DNA of 64,000 nucleotides from a virus. Under the pieces are notes generated by a model, which saw only the letters and a list, made by a program, of their open reading frames with translations, did not search any database and had not been told where the DNA came from. Every line of letters begins with the position of its first letter. Position 1 is the stretch's first letter. The position numbers were made by a program, and so were the translations under genes. Below are positions 43,061 through 51,490 of the stretch, one piece after another. The DNA lies in the IMG/VR virus record IMGVR_UViG_3300042562_003539, positions 1 to 64,000 of that record. One strand, given 5' to 3'.

Positions 43061-43365
43061 TGTTGGATTCTCCTGATTTTGAACTTGAATTTTACGATGA
43101 GCAGAATCGTATGATGATGGAGAGGTATGTAGTTGTTTTCAAAAAATGGAAAATTCCTTGGAAGACATATGTCAAAGATGTTGAAAAAAGGCTTAGAAAT
43201 AGAAAATATTGGCTATGGTCTTACTTAGTTGGAATAGAGAAGTTCATTCAAGATATGGGTGAAAATGTTCCATCCAAAGAGTTAGTGGAAAAAGATAAAG
43301 ATTCCCGTATCAGTAGAATTGTAGGGGACTTCTACAAAGTCGAACAATACATCAGGAACCTATGA
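43060..43365 (+). CDS. Small hypothetical protein after uvsW
   Basis: A 101-residue helical protein with many aromatic and basic residues (VFKKWKIPWKTYVKDVEKRL, then KYWLWSYLVGIEKF). It overlaps the uvsW stop by one base and the next start by four, so it is coupled to both. Position next to a UvsW helicase suggests a replication or recombination helper such as UvsW.1-type proteins, but sequence gives no proof. Confidence 0.55.
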   Translation: MLDSPDFELEFYDEQNRMMMERYVVVFKKWKIPWKTYVKDVEKRLRNRKYWLWSYLVGIEKFIQDMGENVPSKELVEKDKDSRISRIVGDFYKVEQYIRNL

Positions 43366-44762
43366 GCCAAGAACCACAAGGCATAAGCGATCTAGAGCCT
43401 TTTATTATTGCTCTTCAAAAAATTGGATATAAAGATCTTGCAATTAAATGTCTTGATGCTTTTTCCGAATCAGCTTCACTATTTGGTCAACATGACAATT
43501 TATCTAAATGTTATTTTAAGATAAAAGAATATAAGAAATCAATAAAGCATGGTAAGGCATCTTTAACCGTTGCTCCAAGCGCACAACATGTATTTGTAAC
43601 AAGAAACAATCTTATAAATGTTTACAACAGTGCCAATATGCCAGAAGAGGCGATGACTTATATCGGTTTTAATGAAGGAGCAGGATCATCTGGAGAGATT
43701 GAACTTCATAAGTCTTATGCTCTTTATTTGTTAAACAGAAAACCTGAAGCTCAAAAAATACTTGAAAACGCATTGTTGAGTGATAATATTCCTGAAGAAA
43801 TTCGTGATAAGATTAAATTCAATCTAGGAACATATTATTTATATGAAGATAAATTCCAAAAAGGGATGAGGCAATTTCTCTTGGGTGGAGCCAAGATGAA
43901 ACTTTGGAATACAGAAGTAATATTCACAAAAAATAATGCTTTGAATCTGCCATTTTGGCAAGGCTCTCCAGATGTAAAAAATCTTGTTGTTTATGCCGAA
44001 GCAGGAATCGGCGATGAGATCATCAATATTCGATTTATGAATCATTTGAAAGAACGTGGCATTAATGCCTATTGGTATGAAGCTACACAGAAAAATAAAA
44101 AAAATGATAGACAAGGAATAACTAATCTTTTTGTAAAAAATGGCTATCCTGTCATTCAAGATTTGGAAGAAGTATTGCATATGCCTGATGTCATGTGGAC
44201 ATATTCAATGCAATTACCAATTTATTTGAATCTTGGCTATGCCGATTTATGGAAAGAACCATATCTAAAACCTTGTCCAGAATTTCAGAACAAATGGAAA
44301 ATTGACACAGATAAGCCGAAAATCGGTATTCGTTGGAAGGGAAGTAAGAATTACGAACAAGATCTACATCGATCCTATCCTGTCTCTCAGCTTTATTCAA
44401 ATATTGGTCATATTGATGCTCATTTCATTAGTCTACAAAGAGATGATGGAGTAGAAGAAACTGTTGATTTCCCTAATGTTGTTGATTATAGTGATAAGCT
44501 AGAAACAATTGAAGATACTTTTGCATTGATCAGTAATCTTGACATTGTTATTACGTCATGCACAAGCATTGCTCATATGGCAGCATCACAAGGCAAGAAG
44601 GTTTATGTTTTTGTACCAATTTCAGCATATTACACTTGGTGCCACTCAGCAGAGAAAAGCCCTTGGTATGGTGAAAATGTAACATTGCTAAGGCAAACAA
44701 AACCAAGAAATTGGGATGAACCCATGGCAAAACTTAAAGATTTGTTAGGGTATTTGAATTGA
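43362..44762 (+). CDS. TPR-containing GT9/GT-B-like glycosyltransferase
   Basis: A 466-residue protein. Residues 1-190 form tetratricopeptide-like helical repeats (for example SASLFGQHDNLSKCYFKIKE and SYALYLLNRKPEAQKILENA). Residues 200-466 form a GT-B-like domain: NLVVYAEAGIGDEIINIRF, KIGIRWKGSKNYEQD, then DTFALISNLDIVITSCTSIA and HMAASQGKKVYVFVPI, which follow the GT9/GT41-like pattern. TPR-linked transferases of this type often modify proteins. AGGAACC precedes the ATG. The stop overlaps the sulfotransferase start. Confidence 0.72.
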   Translation: MSQEPQGISDLEPFIIALQKIGYKDLAIKCLDAFSESASLFGQHDNLSKCYFKIKEYKKSIKHGKASLTVAPSAQHVFVTRNNLINVYNSANMPEEAMTYIGFNEGAGSSGEIELHKSYALYLLNRKPEAQKILENALLSDNIPEEIRDKIKFNLGTYYLYEDKFQKGMRQFLLGGAKMKLWNTEVIFTKNNALNLPFWQGSPDVKNLVVYAEAGIGDEIINIRFMNHLKERGINAYWYEATQKNKKNDRQGITNLFVKNGYPVIQDLEEVLHMPDVMWTYSMQLPIYLNLGYADLWKEPYLKPCPEFQNKWKIDTDKPKIGIRWKGSKNYEQDLHRSYPVSQLYSNIGHIDAHFISLQRDDGVEETVDFPNVVDYSDKLETIEDTFALISNLDIVITSCTSIAHMAASQGKKVYVFVPISAYYTWCHSAEKSPWYGENVTLLRQTKPRNWDEPMAKLKDLLGYLN

Positions 44763-45550
44763 AAACAATATTTTTCTTATCTGGTCTTCCAAGATCTGGA
44801 TCGACACTTTTAGGTTCGATCATAGGTCAAAATCCAGATTTTCATGTTACTCCAACTAGTCCTCTTTTAGATTTACTTTGTTTTGCCAATCAGAATTTTA
44901 ACTTGTTGGAACAAAAATATACCTATGACAAAGATGTAGTTTCTGCTAATGTTTACAAAGGAATTATCGAAGGCTTTTACAAGCATATAGACAAGAAATA
45001 TATTTTAGATAAACATCGTGGTCATCCACGAAACTTGGTTCCTTTGAAAAAATTTGTAACAGATGAACCTAAAATAATTTGTACTGTTCGTCCAGTTTCA
45101 GAAATAATTGCTTCTTATATTAAATTAATTGAAAAAAACAAACAATCTGATAATTTTATTGACAATCATTTGAAATCAAAAAAAATACCAATTAACATTG
45201 GCAATCGTGCCAAGTGCTTATGGGAAGAATACATTATATCTCCATATGAAAGCATGAAGTTTGGACTGAAAAATTATAGAGATAATTTGCATATTGTTGA
45301 GTATGAAAACTTGATAAACAAGCCTGACATTGTGTTGAAACAAATTTATGACTTTTTAGGTTTGCCTCATTATTTGGGTCATCTTTATGAAAACATTCAT
45401 AATTTTTGTGCTGAAGAAAAGGATGCTGCTTGGGGATTAGAAAATTTACATTTAATTAGAACAATCTTAAAGAAGACAAGCACTCCTCCTGATGAGATAC
45501 TTGGGCCATATTTGACTGAATATTATAATCAATTTAATCTGGTGTACTAA
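44759..45550 (+). CDS. Sulfotransferase-like protein
   Basis: A 263-residue protein. FFLSGLPRSGSTLLGSII (residues 5-22) is the 5'-phosphosulfate-binding loop of PAPS-dependent sulfotransferases, and IICTVRPVSEIIASYIK around 100-117 is the 3'-phosphate-binding R-x7-S motif. Later WEEYIISPYESMKFGL and VEYENLINKPDIVLKQIYDF match the family. It would sulfate a sugar, protein or lipid using PAPS. Translation starts with TTG at 44759, four bases inside the previous gene. Phage sulfotransferases are uncommon; it fits the glycan-modifying neighbours. Confidence 0.82.
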   Translation: MKTIFFLSGLPRSGSTLLGSIIGQNPDFHVTPTSPLLDLLCFANQNFNLLEQKYTYDKDVVSANVYKGIIEGFYKHIDKKYILDKHRGHPRNLVPLKKFVTDEPKIICTVRPVSEIIASYIKLIEKNKQSDNFIDNHLKSKKIPINIGNRAKCLWEEYIISPYESMKFGLKNYRDNLHIVEYENLINKPDIVLKQIYDFLGLPHYLGHLYENIHNFCAEEKDAAWGLENLHLIRTILKKTSTPPDEILGPYLTEYYNQFNLVY

Positions 45551-46230
45551 TGCAAATATTAAATGAAACTCTACACGCAAAATACGATCTAGTAGTAGAC
45601 AAAGCCTACATCATCACCATTCGTGGTCATGAAACATCAGAGAAATTAGCTTCTCGATGCCTTGAATCATGTAAAAGAGTAGGACAAAAAGCCGAAATTT
45701 ACGATGCTTTTGATGGTACTGATCCTAATGTTGAAGGAATTAAAGTCCCAGAACATTGCCAAGACGCTACATGGCTTAAATGGCTTCGTCTTGTAAATCA
45801 CGAATTGACAAAACCAGAAGTATGTTGCTTGTTAAGTCATTTTTCCTTGTGGTGCAAATGCATTGAACAAAATAAACCTTTAATTGCATTGGAGCATGAC
45901 GCTGTAATGCTTCAGCCTTTTACAGAACATCAAGCAGTAAATGCAATTATTTATTTAGGATGTAATGAACAAGTAAGAAATAATTTTTGGAGTATCATTC
46001 CTCCTCACGCACAACTTAATCCAGATTATAGGCACATACTCAGAACACATGCTTATAGCATTGATCCTTTTATGGCAAAAAACTTAGTTAGCCATGTATT
46101 GGAAAAAGGAATATTTTCTTCTGCTGATGTGACAATAAGTCTAAATCGCTTCGCAATGTTGTGCTTCGGGATATATGCCATGGATGTTCCCGGCGAATCA
46201 ACAATTCCAGAGAAAGGAAAAGAAAAGTGA
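45550..46230 (+). CDS. GT25-like glycosyltransferase 1
   Basis: A 226-residue protein of GT25 type. DKAYIITIRGHETSEKLASR is the opening strand; CLESCKRVGQKAEIYDAFDG matches the family's KR-x-x...WPAIDG element; CCLLSHFSLWCKCIEQNKP and LIALEHDAVMLQPF correspond to the ACxxSH-W helix and the EDD-like metal/donor site (here EHD). AHAYSID near 175 is also shared. GT25 covers LPS galactosyltransferases and eukaryotic collagen galactosyltransferases. It starts one base from the previous stop and is followed by a paralogue. Confidence 0.78.
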   Translation: MQILNETLHAKYDLVVDKAYIITIRGHETSEKLASRCLESCKRVGQKAEIYDAFDGTDPNVEGIKVPEHCQDATWLKWLRLVNHELTKPEVCCLLSHFSLWCKCIEQNKPLIALEHDAVMLQPFTEHQAVNAIIYLGCNEQVRNNFWSIIPPHAQLNPDYRHILRTHAYSIDPFMAKNLVSHVLEKGIFSSADVTISLNRFAMLCFGIYAMDVPGESTIPEKGKEK

Positions 46231-46913
46231 ATTTACATTACAAATATGAAATTGGAGTTGATTCAGCTTATATCATCTATTTGCCCGACAATGAAAAATC
46301 ATGTCAGTACGCAAATGAATGTGCTAAATCATGTGAAGATGTTGGAATGCCTTGCAAATTATGGCCAGCTTTTGATGGTACTGGTGATGAAATAAAAGTA
46401 CCTGAACATTTGAATAATAAGGATTGGTTGAAATGGATTAAATGCTCAAATCCAACCTTAGATAAAACAGAAATTTCAATTTTTTTAGCTCACATAAGTC
46501 TCTGGGCAGAATGTACTGAACAAGACAAGCCAATTGTTATTCTTGAACATGATGCGATAGTTTTACAAAAAATCACACAACATTTCGCAATGAATGCAAT
46601 CATATACTTAGGAAGTCATGAGCAAGTGGGAAATAACTTCATCTCTAATGCTGTTCCAATTATGATGCAATGGCAAGGACTACGCTGTTTGTGTAGGGCA
46701 CACGCTTATAGTATTGATCCTTTTATCGCAAGAAGGCTTTTATCAAGCGTTATGGTAACAGGAATAAACAAAAGCGTAGATGTTTATATGAGGTCAGATA
46801 TATTCACTCAAATTCAAAATGGTATTTTTGCATATGACAAAAAGAATAGTGAATCAGTGATAAAGAGAAATAAGTCTCCTGAAGATAAAAGAATTTGTGG
46901 CAAAATATTATAA
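46227..46913 (+). CDS. GT25-like glycosyltransferase 2 (paralogue)
   Basis: A 228-residue GT25-type protein, clearly a tandem relative of the preceding gene: AYIIYLPDNEKSCQYANECA, LWPAFDGTG, IFLAHISLWAECTEQDKP, IVILEHDAIVLQK and AHAYSIDPFIARRL. The C-terminal 30 residues differ. GTG 46227 is chosen as start because AAGGAAAAG lies upstream and the codon overlaps the previous TGA (GTGA); a longer open frame inside the first GT25 gene is unlikely to be translated. Duplicate genes may add successive sugars. Confidence 0.75.
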   Translation: MNLHYKYEIGVDSAYIIYLPDNEKSCQYANECAKSCEDVGMPCKLWPAFDGTGDEIKVPEHLNNKDWLKWIKCSNPTLDKTEISIFLAHISLWAECTEQDKPIVILEHDAIVLQKITQHFAMNAIIYLGSHEQVGNNFISNAVPIMMQWQGLRCLCRAHAYSIDPFIARRLLSSVMVTGINKSVDVYMRSDIFTQIQNGIFAYDKKNSESVIKRNKSPEDKRICGKIL

Positions 46914-46920
46914 ATAGGTT

Positions 46921-47070
46921 ATGATGTCATTCTTAAAAAAAATACCTTATTTCATCATGCTTTTAATTTTAAGCATGATTTATTTATCGTGTGGCTATCT
47001 AATAGGTTATTATAATGGATACAATCAAGCCCAAAAAGAATGCGTCGAAACAGGTGAATCCCTTAAGTAA
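46921..47070 (+). CDS. Small membrane protein
   Basis: A 49-residue protein (MMSFLKKIPYFIMLLILSMI...) with two N-terminal lysines, one long hydrophobic segment and a polar tail (NGYNQAQKECVETGESLK). It looks like a signal-anchor or lipoprotein-like peptide (Cys after the hydrophobic run), but the lipobox is imperfect. AGGTT lies upstream; ATG 46924 is an alternative start. Confidence 0.5.
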   Translation: MMSFLKKIPYFIMLLILSMIYLSCGYLIGYYNGYNQAQKECVETGESLK

Positions 47071-47085
47071 CGCACAGGAGAAAAA

Positions 47086-47400
47086 ATGGCTTTAATCACA
47101 AAAGACAGTCCGATCATAGAACCCGCAACAATTGAAAAAATCTATAATGTATGGTGGGTTGAAAACCTTACTCTTGACGCAACACTTACTGCTAGCCCAG
47201 AACCAATTCTAGTTGTTGACTACAGATTATGCTACCTAGATGAAAATGGAAAACCAAACTTTCATCCAACAGAAAGAAGAAGACTTCATATGAGAGATCT
47301 TTTTTCTTATACTGCTACAGACACAACAGTCTATGATGCTGTTTGGAATGCAGTTGATGTTCTTGGTAATATTGGTAAAAGCCAAGGTGTTCTTGACTAA
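47086..47400 (+). CDS. Hypothetical protein
   Basis: A 104-residue protein (MALITKDSPIIEPATIEKIY, then VVDYRLCYLDENGKPNFHPT) of mixed alpha/beta type. CAGGAG precedes the ATG by good spacing. It overlaps the next start by one base. Similar small proteins can be structural, but I cannot assign one. Confidence 0.55.
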   Translation: MALITKDSPIIEPATIEKIYNVWWVENLTLDATLTASPEPILVVDYRLCYLDENGKPNFHPTERRRLHMRDLFSYTATDTTVYDAVWNAVDVLGNIGKSQGVLD

Positions 47401-47567
47401 TGTTCAAAAAATTCTGGTCAATTTGGCGTAAAGCCATGGGTGACGACTTAATGTGTGATGACATTGAATGTCACATAGGAGCCGTCATTCGCACATTCTT
47501 TTGGATAATAAACATTATCACATGCGGATTCATCATGGCAAATTGTATTAGACATTGGAATTCTTAG
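47400..47567 (+). CDS. Small single-pass membrane protein
   Basis: A 55-residue protein (MFKKFWSIWRKAMGDDLMCD, then AVIRTFFWIINIITCGFIMA) with an amphipathic/basic start and one transmembrane segment at about 28-48. Its ATG overlaps the previous stop by one base; its end overlaps the convergent methyltransferase gene by 20 bases. Holin-like size, but one helix only; role unknown. Confidence 0.5.
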   Translation: MFKKFWSIWRKAMGDDLMCDDIECHIGAVIRTFFWIINIITCGFIMANCIRHWNS

Positions 47568-49122
47568 TCATTTCAACATATATGCTAATCTCAGGGAGAT
47601 AATCCATTGTCTCCCTTATTATCTGTAAATTACCTTCATTGAAATTCTTTCTCTCAACACGGAATCCAGCTTCCATACCAATCTGCTCTAAACTACTAAA
47701 ATCATATGCAATCTTGTGACCATCAAATAAGAATGACCACAATTTGAATGTTTGTGCTTTGTTTTGAGAAGCAGTGACATTCATCTGATCCAAAAATTCA
47801 AGATTGTTATCCTTATAATAACTAACTAATTTTTCTGCATCTGGAACAGCAATCCTTATGGTCGCATTTGGTTTCATAATGCGATTACATTCTTTAAGAA
47901 AATTCAATCCTTCATTCCAATCCAGATGCTCAAGCATATGACTGGAAACAATCAAATCAATAGTATTATTTTCAAATGGAAGAGTATGCCTACAATCCAT
48001 CTGAAGGAATTTGTATTGATTTTGAGCGGCATAATCATTCAAATTAACAATGTCTGTGTTGATCCAGCCATTATGCAACATTACCGTAAAACTACCAATA
48101 TTGAGTTTAAGCTTACCATCTCCAGCAGGTATGTTAAGAGCAAGAGATCCTTCTGTTAAATGCTTATTGTCGATAAATTCCTGATTACTCCAAGAAAGAT
48201 TTAGGCTATTTGTGTTTACTCCATGCATTCCTCTGGAAGAAACACGATTTATTTCTTTGAGAATAACAGGAATATATTCTGCTTCAATAAAATCAAAAAA
48301 TCCATGTGATACACATAAATCAAACTGATTGTCTTCAAATGGCCAAGGTGTTTGCCTCACATCAAATTCAGCAACAGAATCACTCACTCTTGTTAAAATA
48401 CAATGCTTGGATATTTCCAGTCCTTTGCAAATTATTTCTTTAGATTCAAACCTTTTAAGCAAATATCCTCTTCCACAGCCAATTTCCAAAACAGAAGTTG
48501 GATTCTTCTTCATGATGTTATTGAAAACAATCCAATTGCTTGGATGGTCACGATAGAATCCAGTGTTCTCACCATAAAAATGAGGATTATCAAAATACTC
48601 TCTATTGAATTCAATTTTATTGGTGGTTTTAGTGGCTTCAATAATCATATCTGTCTCTAATTCCCCAAAAGGCAAGACAACAACATTGGTGAATCCAGCA
48701 TCAGTCATTAACTTAATTGCATATTTTGGACTGAAGCTGTTGCGATGAGTGTTTTCTGGATAATCTTGATCGCCGAAAATAATACAAGAACAGTTATCGT
48801 CCCACTCATCGTGATCAAGAACATATTGCATTTGCTTTTCAGTGTTGGCTGTAATGAAAACAACTTTACCATTGTTCTTGAGAATACGATAAACTTCACT
48901 GATGAATAGTTTTACTTTACGCCAAGAAAGATGTTCAATGCAAAATTGACTGAATACACCATTGTATTCATTGTCTGGTATTGGTAATGGTTCATTAAAA
49001 TCAGCAACTATGTCAATGCTTGTTCCTGAGCGGACATCGAGATTTGGACGGAAATATGGTCTATCTCCTCCTCCTAATTCAATTACCTTGTCGGTTTGAA
49101 TAAATGGAAATGAATAACTCAT
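47548..49122 (-). CDS. Triple-domain SAM methyltransferase-like protein
   Basis: A 524-residue protein with three methyltransferase-like units. Unit 1 (about 1-165): VIELGGGDRPYFRP, IPDNEYNGVFSQFCIEHL. Unit 2 (about 205-325): SVLEIGCGRGYLLKRF, WPFEDNQFDLCVSHGFFDF. Unit 3 (about 330-524): LKLNIGSFTVMLHNGWINTD, LPFENNTIDLIVSSHMLEHL. Units 1 and 2 have the classical SAM-binding loops; the third loop is degenerate (NIGSF). Such fusions occur in glycan-assembly proteins that methylate sugar chains. ATG 49122 overlaps the previous stop by four bases. It is the last gene of the - strand glycan operon. Confidence 0.75.
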   Translation of the reverse strand: MSYSFPFIQTDKVIELGGGDRPYFRPNLDVRSGTSIDIVADFNEPLPIPDNEYNGVFSQFCIEHLSWRKVKLFISEVYRILKNNGKVVFITANTEKQMQYVLDHDEWDDNCSCIIFGDQDYPENTHRNSFSPKYAIKLMTDAGFTNVVVLPFGELETDMIIEATKTTNKIEFNREYFDNPHFYGENTGFYRDHPSNWIVFNNIMKKNPTSVLEIGCGRGYLLKRFESKEIICKGLEISKHCILTRVSDSVAEFDVRQTPWPFEDNQFDLCVSHGFFDFIEAEYIPVILKEINRVSSRGMHGVNTNSLNLSWSNQEFIDNKHLTEGSLALNIPAGDGKLKLNIGSFTVMLHNGWINTDIVNLNDYAAQNQYKFLQMDCRHTLPFENNTIDLIVSSHMLEHLDWNEGLNFLKECNRIMKPNATIRIAVPDAEKLVSYYKDNNLEFLDQMNVTASQNKAQTFKLWSFLFDGHKIAYDFSSLEQIGMEAGFRVERKNFNEGNLQIIRETMDYLPEISIYVEMTKNSNV

Positions 49123-50126
49123 ATCATGCCTCGCCACAATTGGATGTATTGTTCTTTGACCTTGTCCCAAGTGTAATTTTTCGCTTTTGCTTCTGCTTTT
49201 CTGCCAAATTCTTCACAAAGATTTGGATTGTTTTTTAAGTTGTCGATCATTTGTGCAAGCTTTTTGGTGTTTTTCTTCTCAAATACAAAACCACAATCTT
49301 CAACGCAGTCAGATGCTCCAGCACCATCAGAAACAACAACAGGTCTGCCAGAACTCATAGCTTCAAGAACTTCAATCCCAAATCCTTCTGTTGCGCTTGG
49401 CTGAACATAAATAGAGCAACTATTGTAAAAATCTTCCGTAGATTTAACCCAGCCTTGAATGTTAATGTTGCCTTTGCCGAAATGCCTAATCAATGGCAAT
49501 AAACCGGGAGTCTGACTTCCAGCAAGATTCAATATTGCATCTTTGTAGTTTAGAATAGACCAAGCTTCTAACAAATATCGCAATCCCTTATCAGGTCCAC
49601 ACTGACCAAGATATCCAACTGTAAACCTCTTTGGATGTTTCTTGTTTCTAACAGGGATATGACCGTGCGGAATTATTTTTGTATTGTTTATTCCATATTT
49701 ATTATTGGTTTTTTTTGCAACTGATGATGGACATATTACAACATCAGCATTCTTGTAGCAGCTTATGTATTTTTGAAATAAATTTGGATCATTTAAGTGT
49801 GGAAAGTCAAAAGAAGCACCTAAACCTAAAAATTCTTCCCTGCTGATGTCAACATCGTGAGCAGCTACAGTATAAGTTATTTTTACGCCATTTGCTTTTA
49901 ACTTGGTGGTTAGTTCTGGGAATGTGCCAGCATAGAAGTGTGCAAGTTTATACTTGCTGAAATCAATTTCTTGGATTGCCTTTTCTGAATCAAAAGGATT
50001 ATTGGTTGGCTCAGGATTGATAACATCAACTGGACCAAGTTGATTTAACGCTTCAAATTCATGTGCGGTTACTTGACCTCCTCCTGTTTCTGACCCGATT
50101 TTATCATTTGTTACAAATAAAAACAT
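49119..50126 (-). CDS. GT4-family glycosyltransferase
   Basis: A 335-residue GT-B enzyme. The second half has the GT4 core: RFTVGYLGQCGPDKGLRYLL, NINIQGWVKSTEDFYNSCSI, VQPSATEGFGIEVLEAMSSG (E-x7-E with the catalytic-site Glu pair) and RPVVVSDGAGASDCV. The first half (GGGQVTAHEFEALNQLG) is the acceptor domain. It transfers a sugar from a nucleotide donor to a glycan. It lies three bases after a methyltransferase and is coupled to the triple methyltransferase. Confidence 0.87.
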   Translation of the reverse strand: MFLFVTNDKIGSETGGGQVTAHEFEALNQLGPVDVINPEPTNNPFDSEKAIQEIDFSKYKLAHFYAGTFPELTTKLKANGVKITYTVAAHDVDISREEFLGLGASFDFPHLNDPNLFQKYISCYKNADVVICPSSVAKKTNNKYGINNTKIIPHGHIPVRNKKHPKRFTVGYLGQCGPDKGLRYLLEAWSILNYKDAILNLAGSQTPGLLPLIRHFGKGNINIQGWVKSTEDFYNSCSIYVQPSATEGFGIEVLEAMSSGRPVVVSDGAGASDCVEDCGFVFEKKNTKKLAQMIDNLKNNPNLCEEFGRKAEAKAKNYTWDKVKEQYIQLWRGMI

Positions 50127-50129
50127 GAT

Positions 50130-50810
50130 TTAATCCAATGGTTTTCTTAATCTTACATAGCAAGAAACATGAGGCAATCCAATTGTATTCAGTATAGCCT
50201 CATTCATTGATATTGGGCTTCCAACAGAAAAAACCTTACCGTTGATTGTTATTTCTTCGCAAACACCAAGATTGAATACTTCTGTGCTAAAATCTTGAAC
50301 AATTCTTTCCAGTAGATTTGCCCAATCATAAACACGCCAATGAGGTTTGTGTTCAACAAATTTACCACCGAAAGGTGTTGTTAAATAACAAGTTCCACCC
50401 GGTTTCAATAAATCATAAATGTATCGCATGGCAATAACATCGTAATATTCATGCTTCCTGCCTTCTCCATAAGTATTCAAACCAAAATGTTCAATGGCAG
50501 AGACAATAACAGCAGCATCGAAAGTTCCTATGTTTTCACGAATGAAGTAAGATGGTAACCGACAGAAATCAGCAGTAATGTGATTATAGTTTAATTCTTG
50601 ATCAGAATCTCTTAGATCAATGCCTGTAACGTGAAACCCACATTTAGCCATCATACTGGCAAGAGGACTGTGTTGAGATCCAATTTCAAGTATTTTCGAG
50701 CCTTTTGGTTCATCAAAATCAGCAAAAAATAATCCTACTTCTGGATCAAAAGTTTTATATTCTTGAATAATATGGTCAGGTATTTTCACAAATCCCACAC
50801 TTTCAAACAT
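50130..50810 (-). CDS. SAM-dependent methyltransferase
   Basis: A 226-residue class I methyltransferase. SKILEIGSQHSPLASMMAKC is motif I, FHVTGIDLRDSDQ motif II, FDAAVIVSAIEHFG motif IV and LLKPGGTCYLTTPFG motif VI. ATG 50810 is chosen; an upstream TTG at 50828 is possible but less likely. It overlaps the previous gene by 25 bases. Its place between two glycosyltransferase genes points to a sugar substrate. Confidence 0.75.
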   Translation of the reverse strand: MFESVGFVKIPDHIIQEYKTFDPEVGLFFADFDEPKGSKILEIGSQHSPLASMMAKCGFHVTGIDLRDSDQELNYNHITADFCRLPSYFIRENIGTFDAAVIVSAIEHFGLNTYGEGRKHEYYDVIAMRYIYDLLKPGGTCYLTTPFGGKFVEHKPHWRVYDWANLLERIVQDFSTEVFNLGVCEEITINGKVFSVGSPISMNEAILNTIGLPHVSCYVRLRKPLD

Positions 50811-51490
50811 ATTGTGGCAAGAACACAACCGCCGGGAAAACTTGCAGAATAATATTTTTCGTTATTATATTCAGGCACACCAAAATAATTTAATATTTCT
50901 GCTGCCTCATTTTTTCTCATGTAAAAATCAAACTGATTTTCACCTTCTTCTATGATAAAATCAAAAGTTAAATAAAGCTCTCCGTCCTTCTTCAACATTC
51001 CTATCATGTTTTCAATACATTCAATTCTTTCACTACTACTCTGTATGTGTTCTAGAACAGATATGCAATAGATCTTATCAAATTTTTCTTCACTTCTATA
51101 ATCTTGAATTTTAGAATTATAAAACTCAATGTTTTTGAAGCCAAGTCTTTCTGCTGATCTTATAGATTTGTCAAGATAGTCTTGATTCATGTCAATCGTG
51201 ACTACTTTGGCGCATCTTTTGGCAACTGCATATTTGAAAACAGCATATGCTCCTCCAGCATCAAGGCAAACATCGCTTGGCTTCAAATTACTATGCATAA
51301 TTGCCCAAGGATATTCGTATTGTCTGCTCCAGTGCAAACTTGTAAAGCTAGTTGGAACCTCAAAGTTTAGTGGAGCATTTTCATGTGGCTCTAAAATTGT
51401 GCATTCTGGGCATTGAATGTCATAGCTCATCAATTCACGAAGAATTGTTTCGTCAGGACAGCCATAAGTATAAGAAATATGTATTTTCAC
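50786..51490 (-). CDS. SAM-dependent methyltransferase
   Basis: A 234-residue protein. VCLDAGGAYAVFKYAVAKRC replaces motif I (D-x-G-x-x-x-G relaxed to DAGGAYAVF), KVVTIDMNQDYLDKSI is motif II, and FDKIYCISVLEHIQSS motif IV, followed by MLKKDGELYLTFDF. FkbM/UbiE-like small-molecule or glycan methyltransferase. It overlaps the preceding glycosyltransferase stop by four bases and the next gene by 25. Confidence 0.72.
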   Translation of the reverse strand: MKIHISYTYGCPDETILRELMSYDIQCPECTILEPHENAPLNFEVPTSFTSLHWSRQYEYPWAIMHSNLKPSDVCLDAGGAYAVFKYAVAKRCAKVVTIDMNQDYLDKSIRSAERLGFKNIEFYNSKIQDYRSEEKFDKIYCISVLEHIQSSSERIECIENMIGMLKKDGELYLTFDFIIEEGENQFDFYMRKNEAAEILNYFGVPEYNNEKYYSASFPGGCVLATICLKVWDL

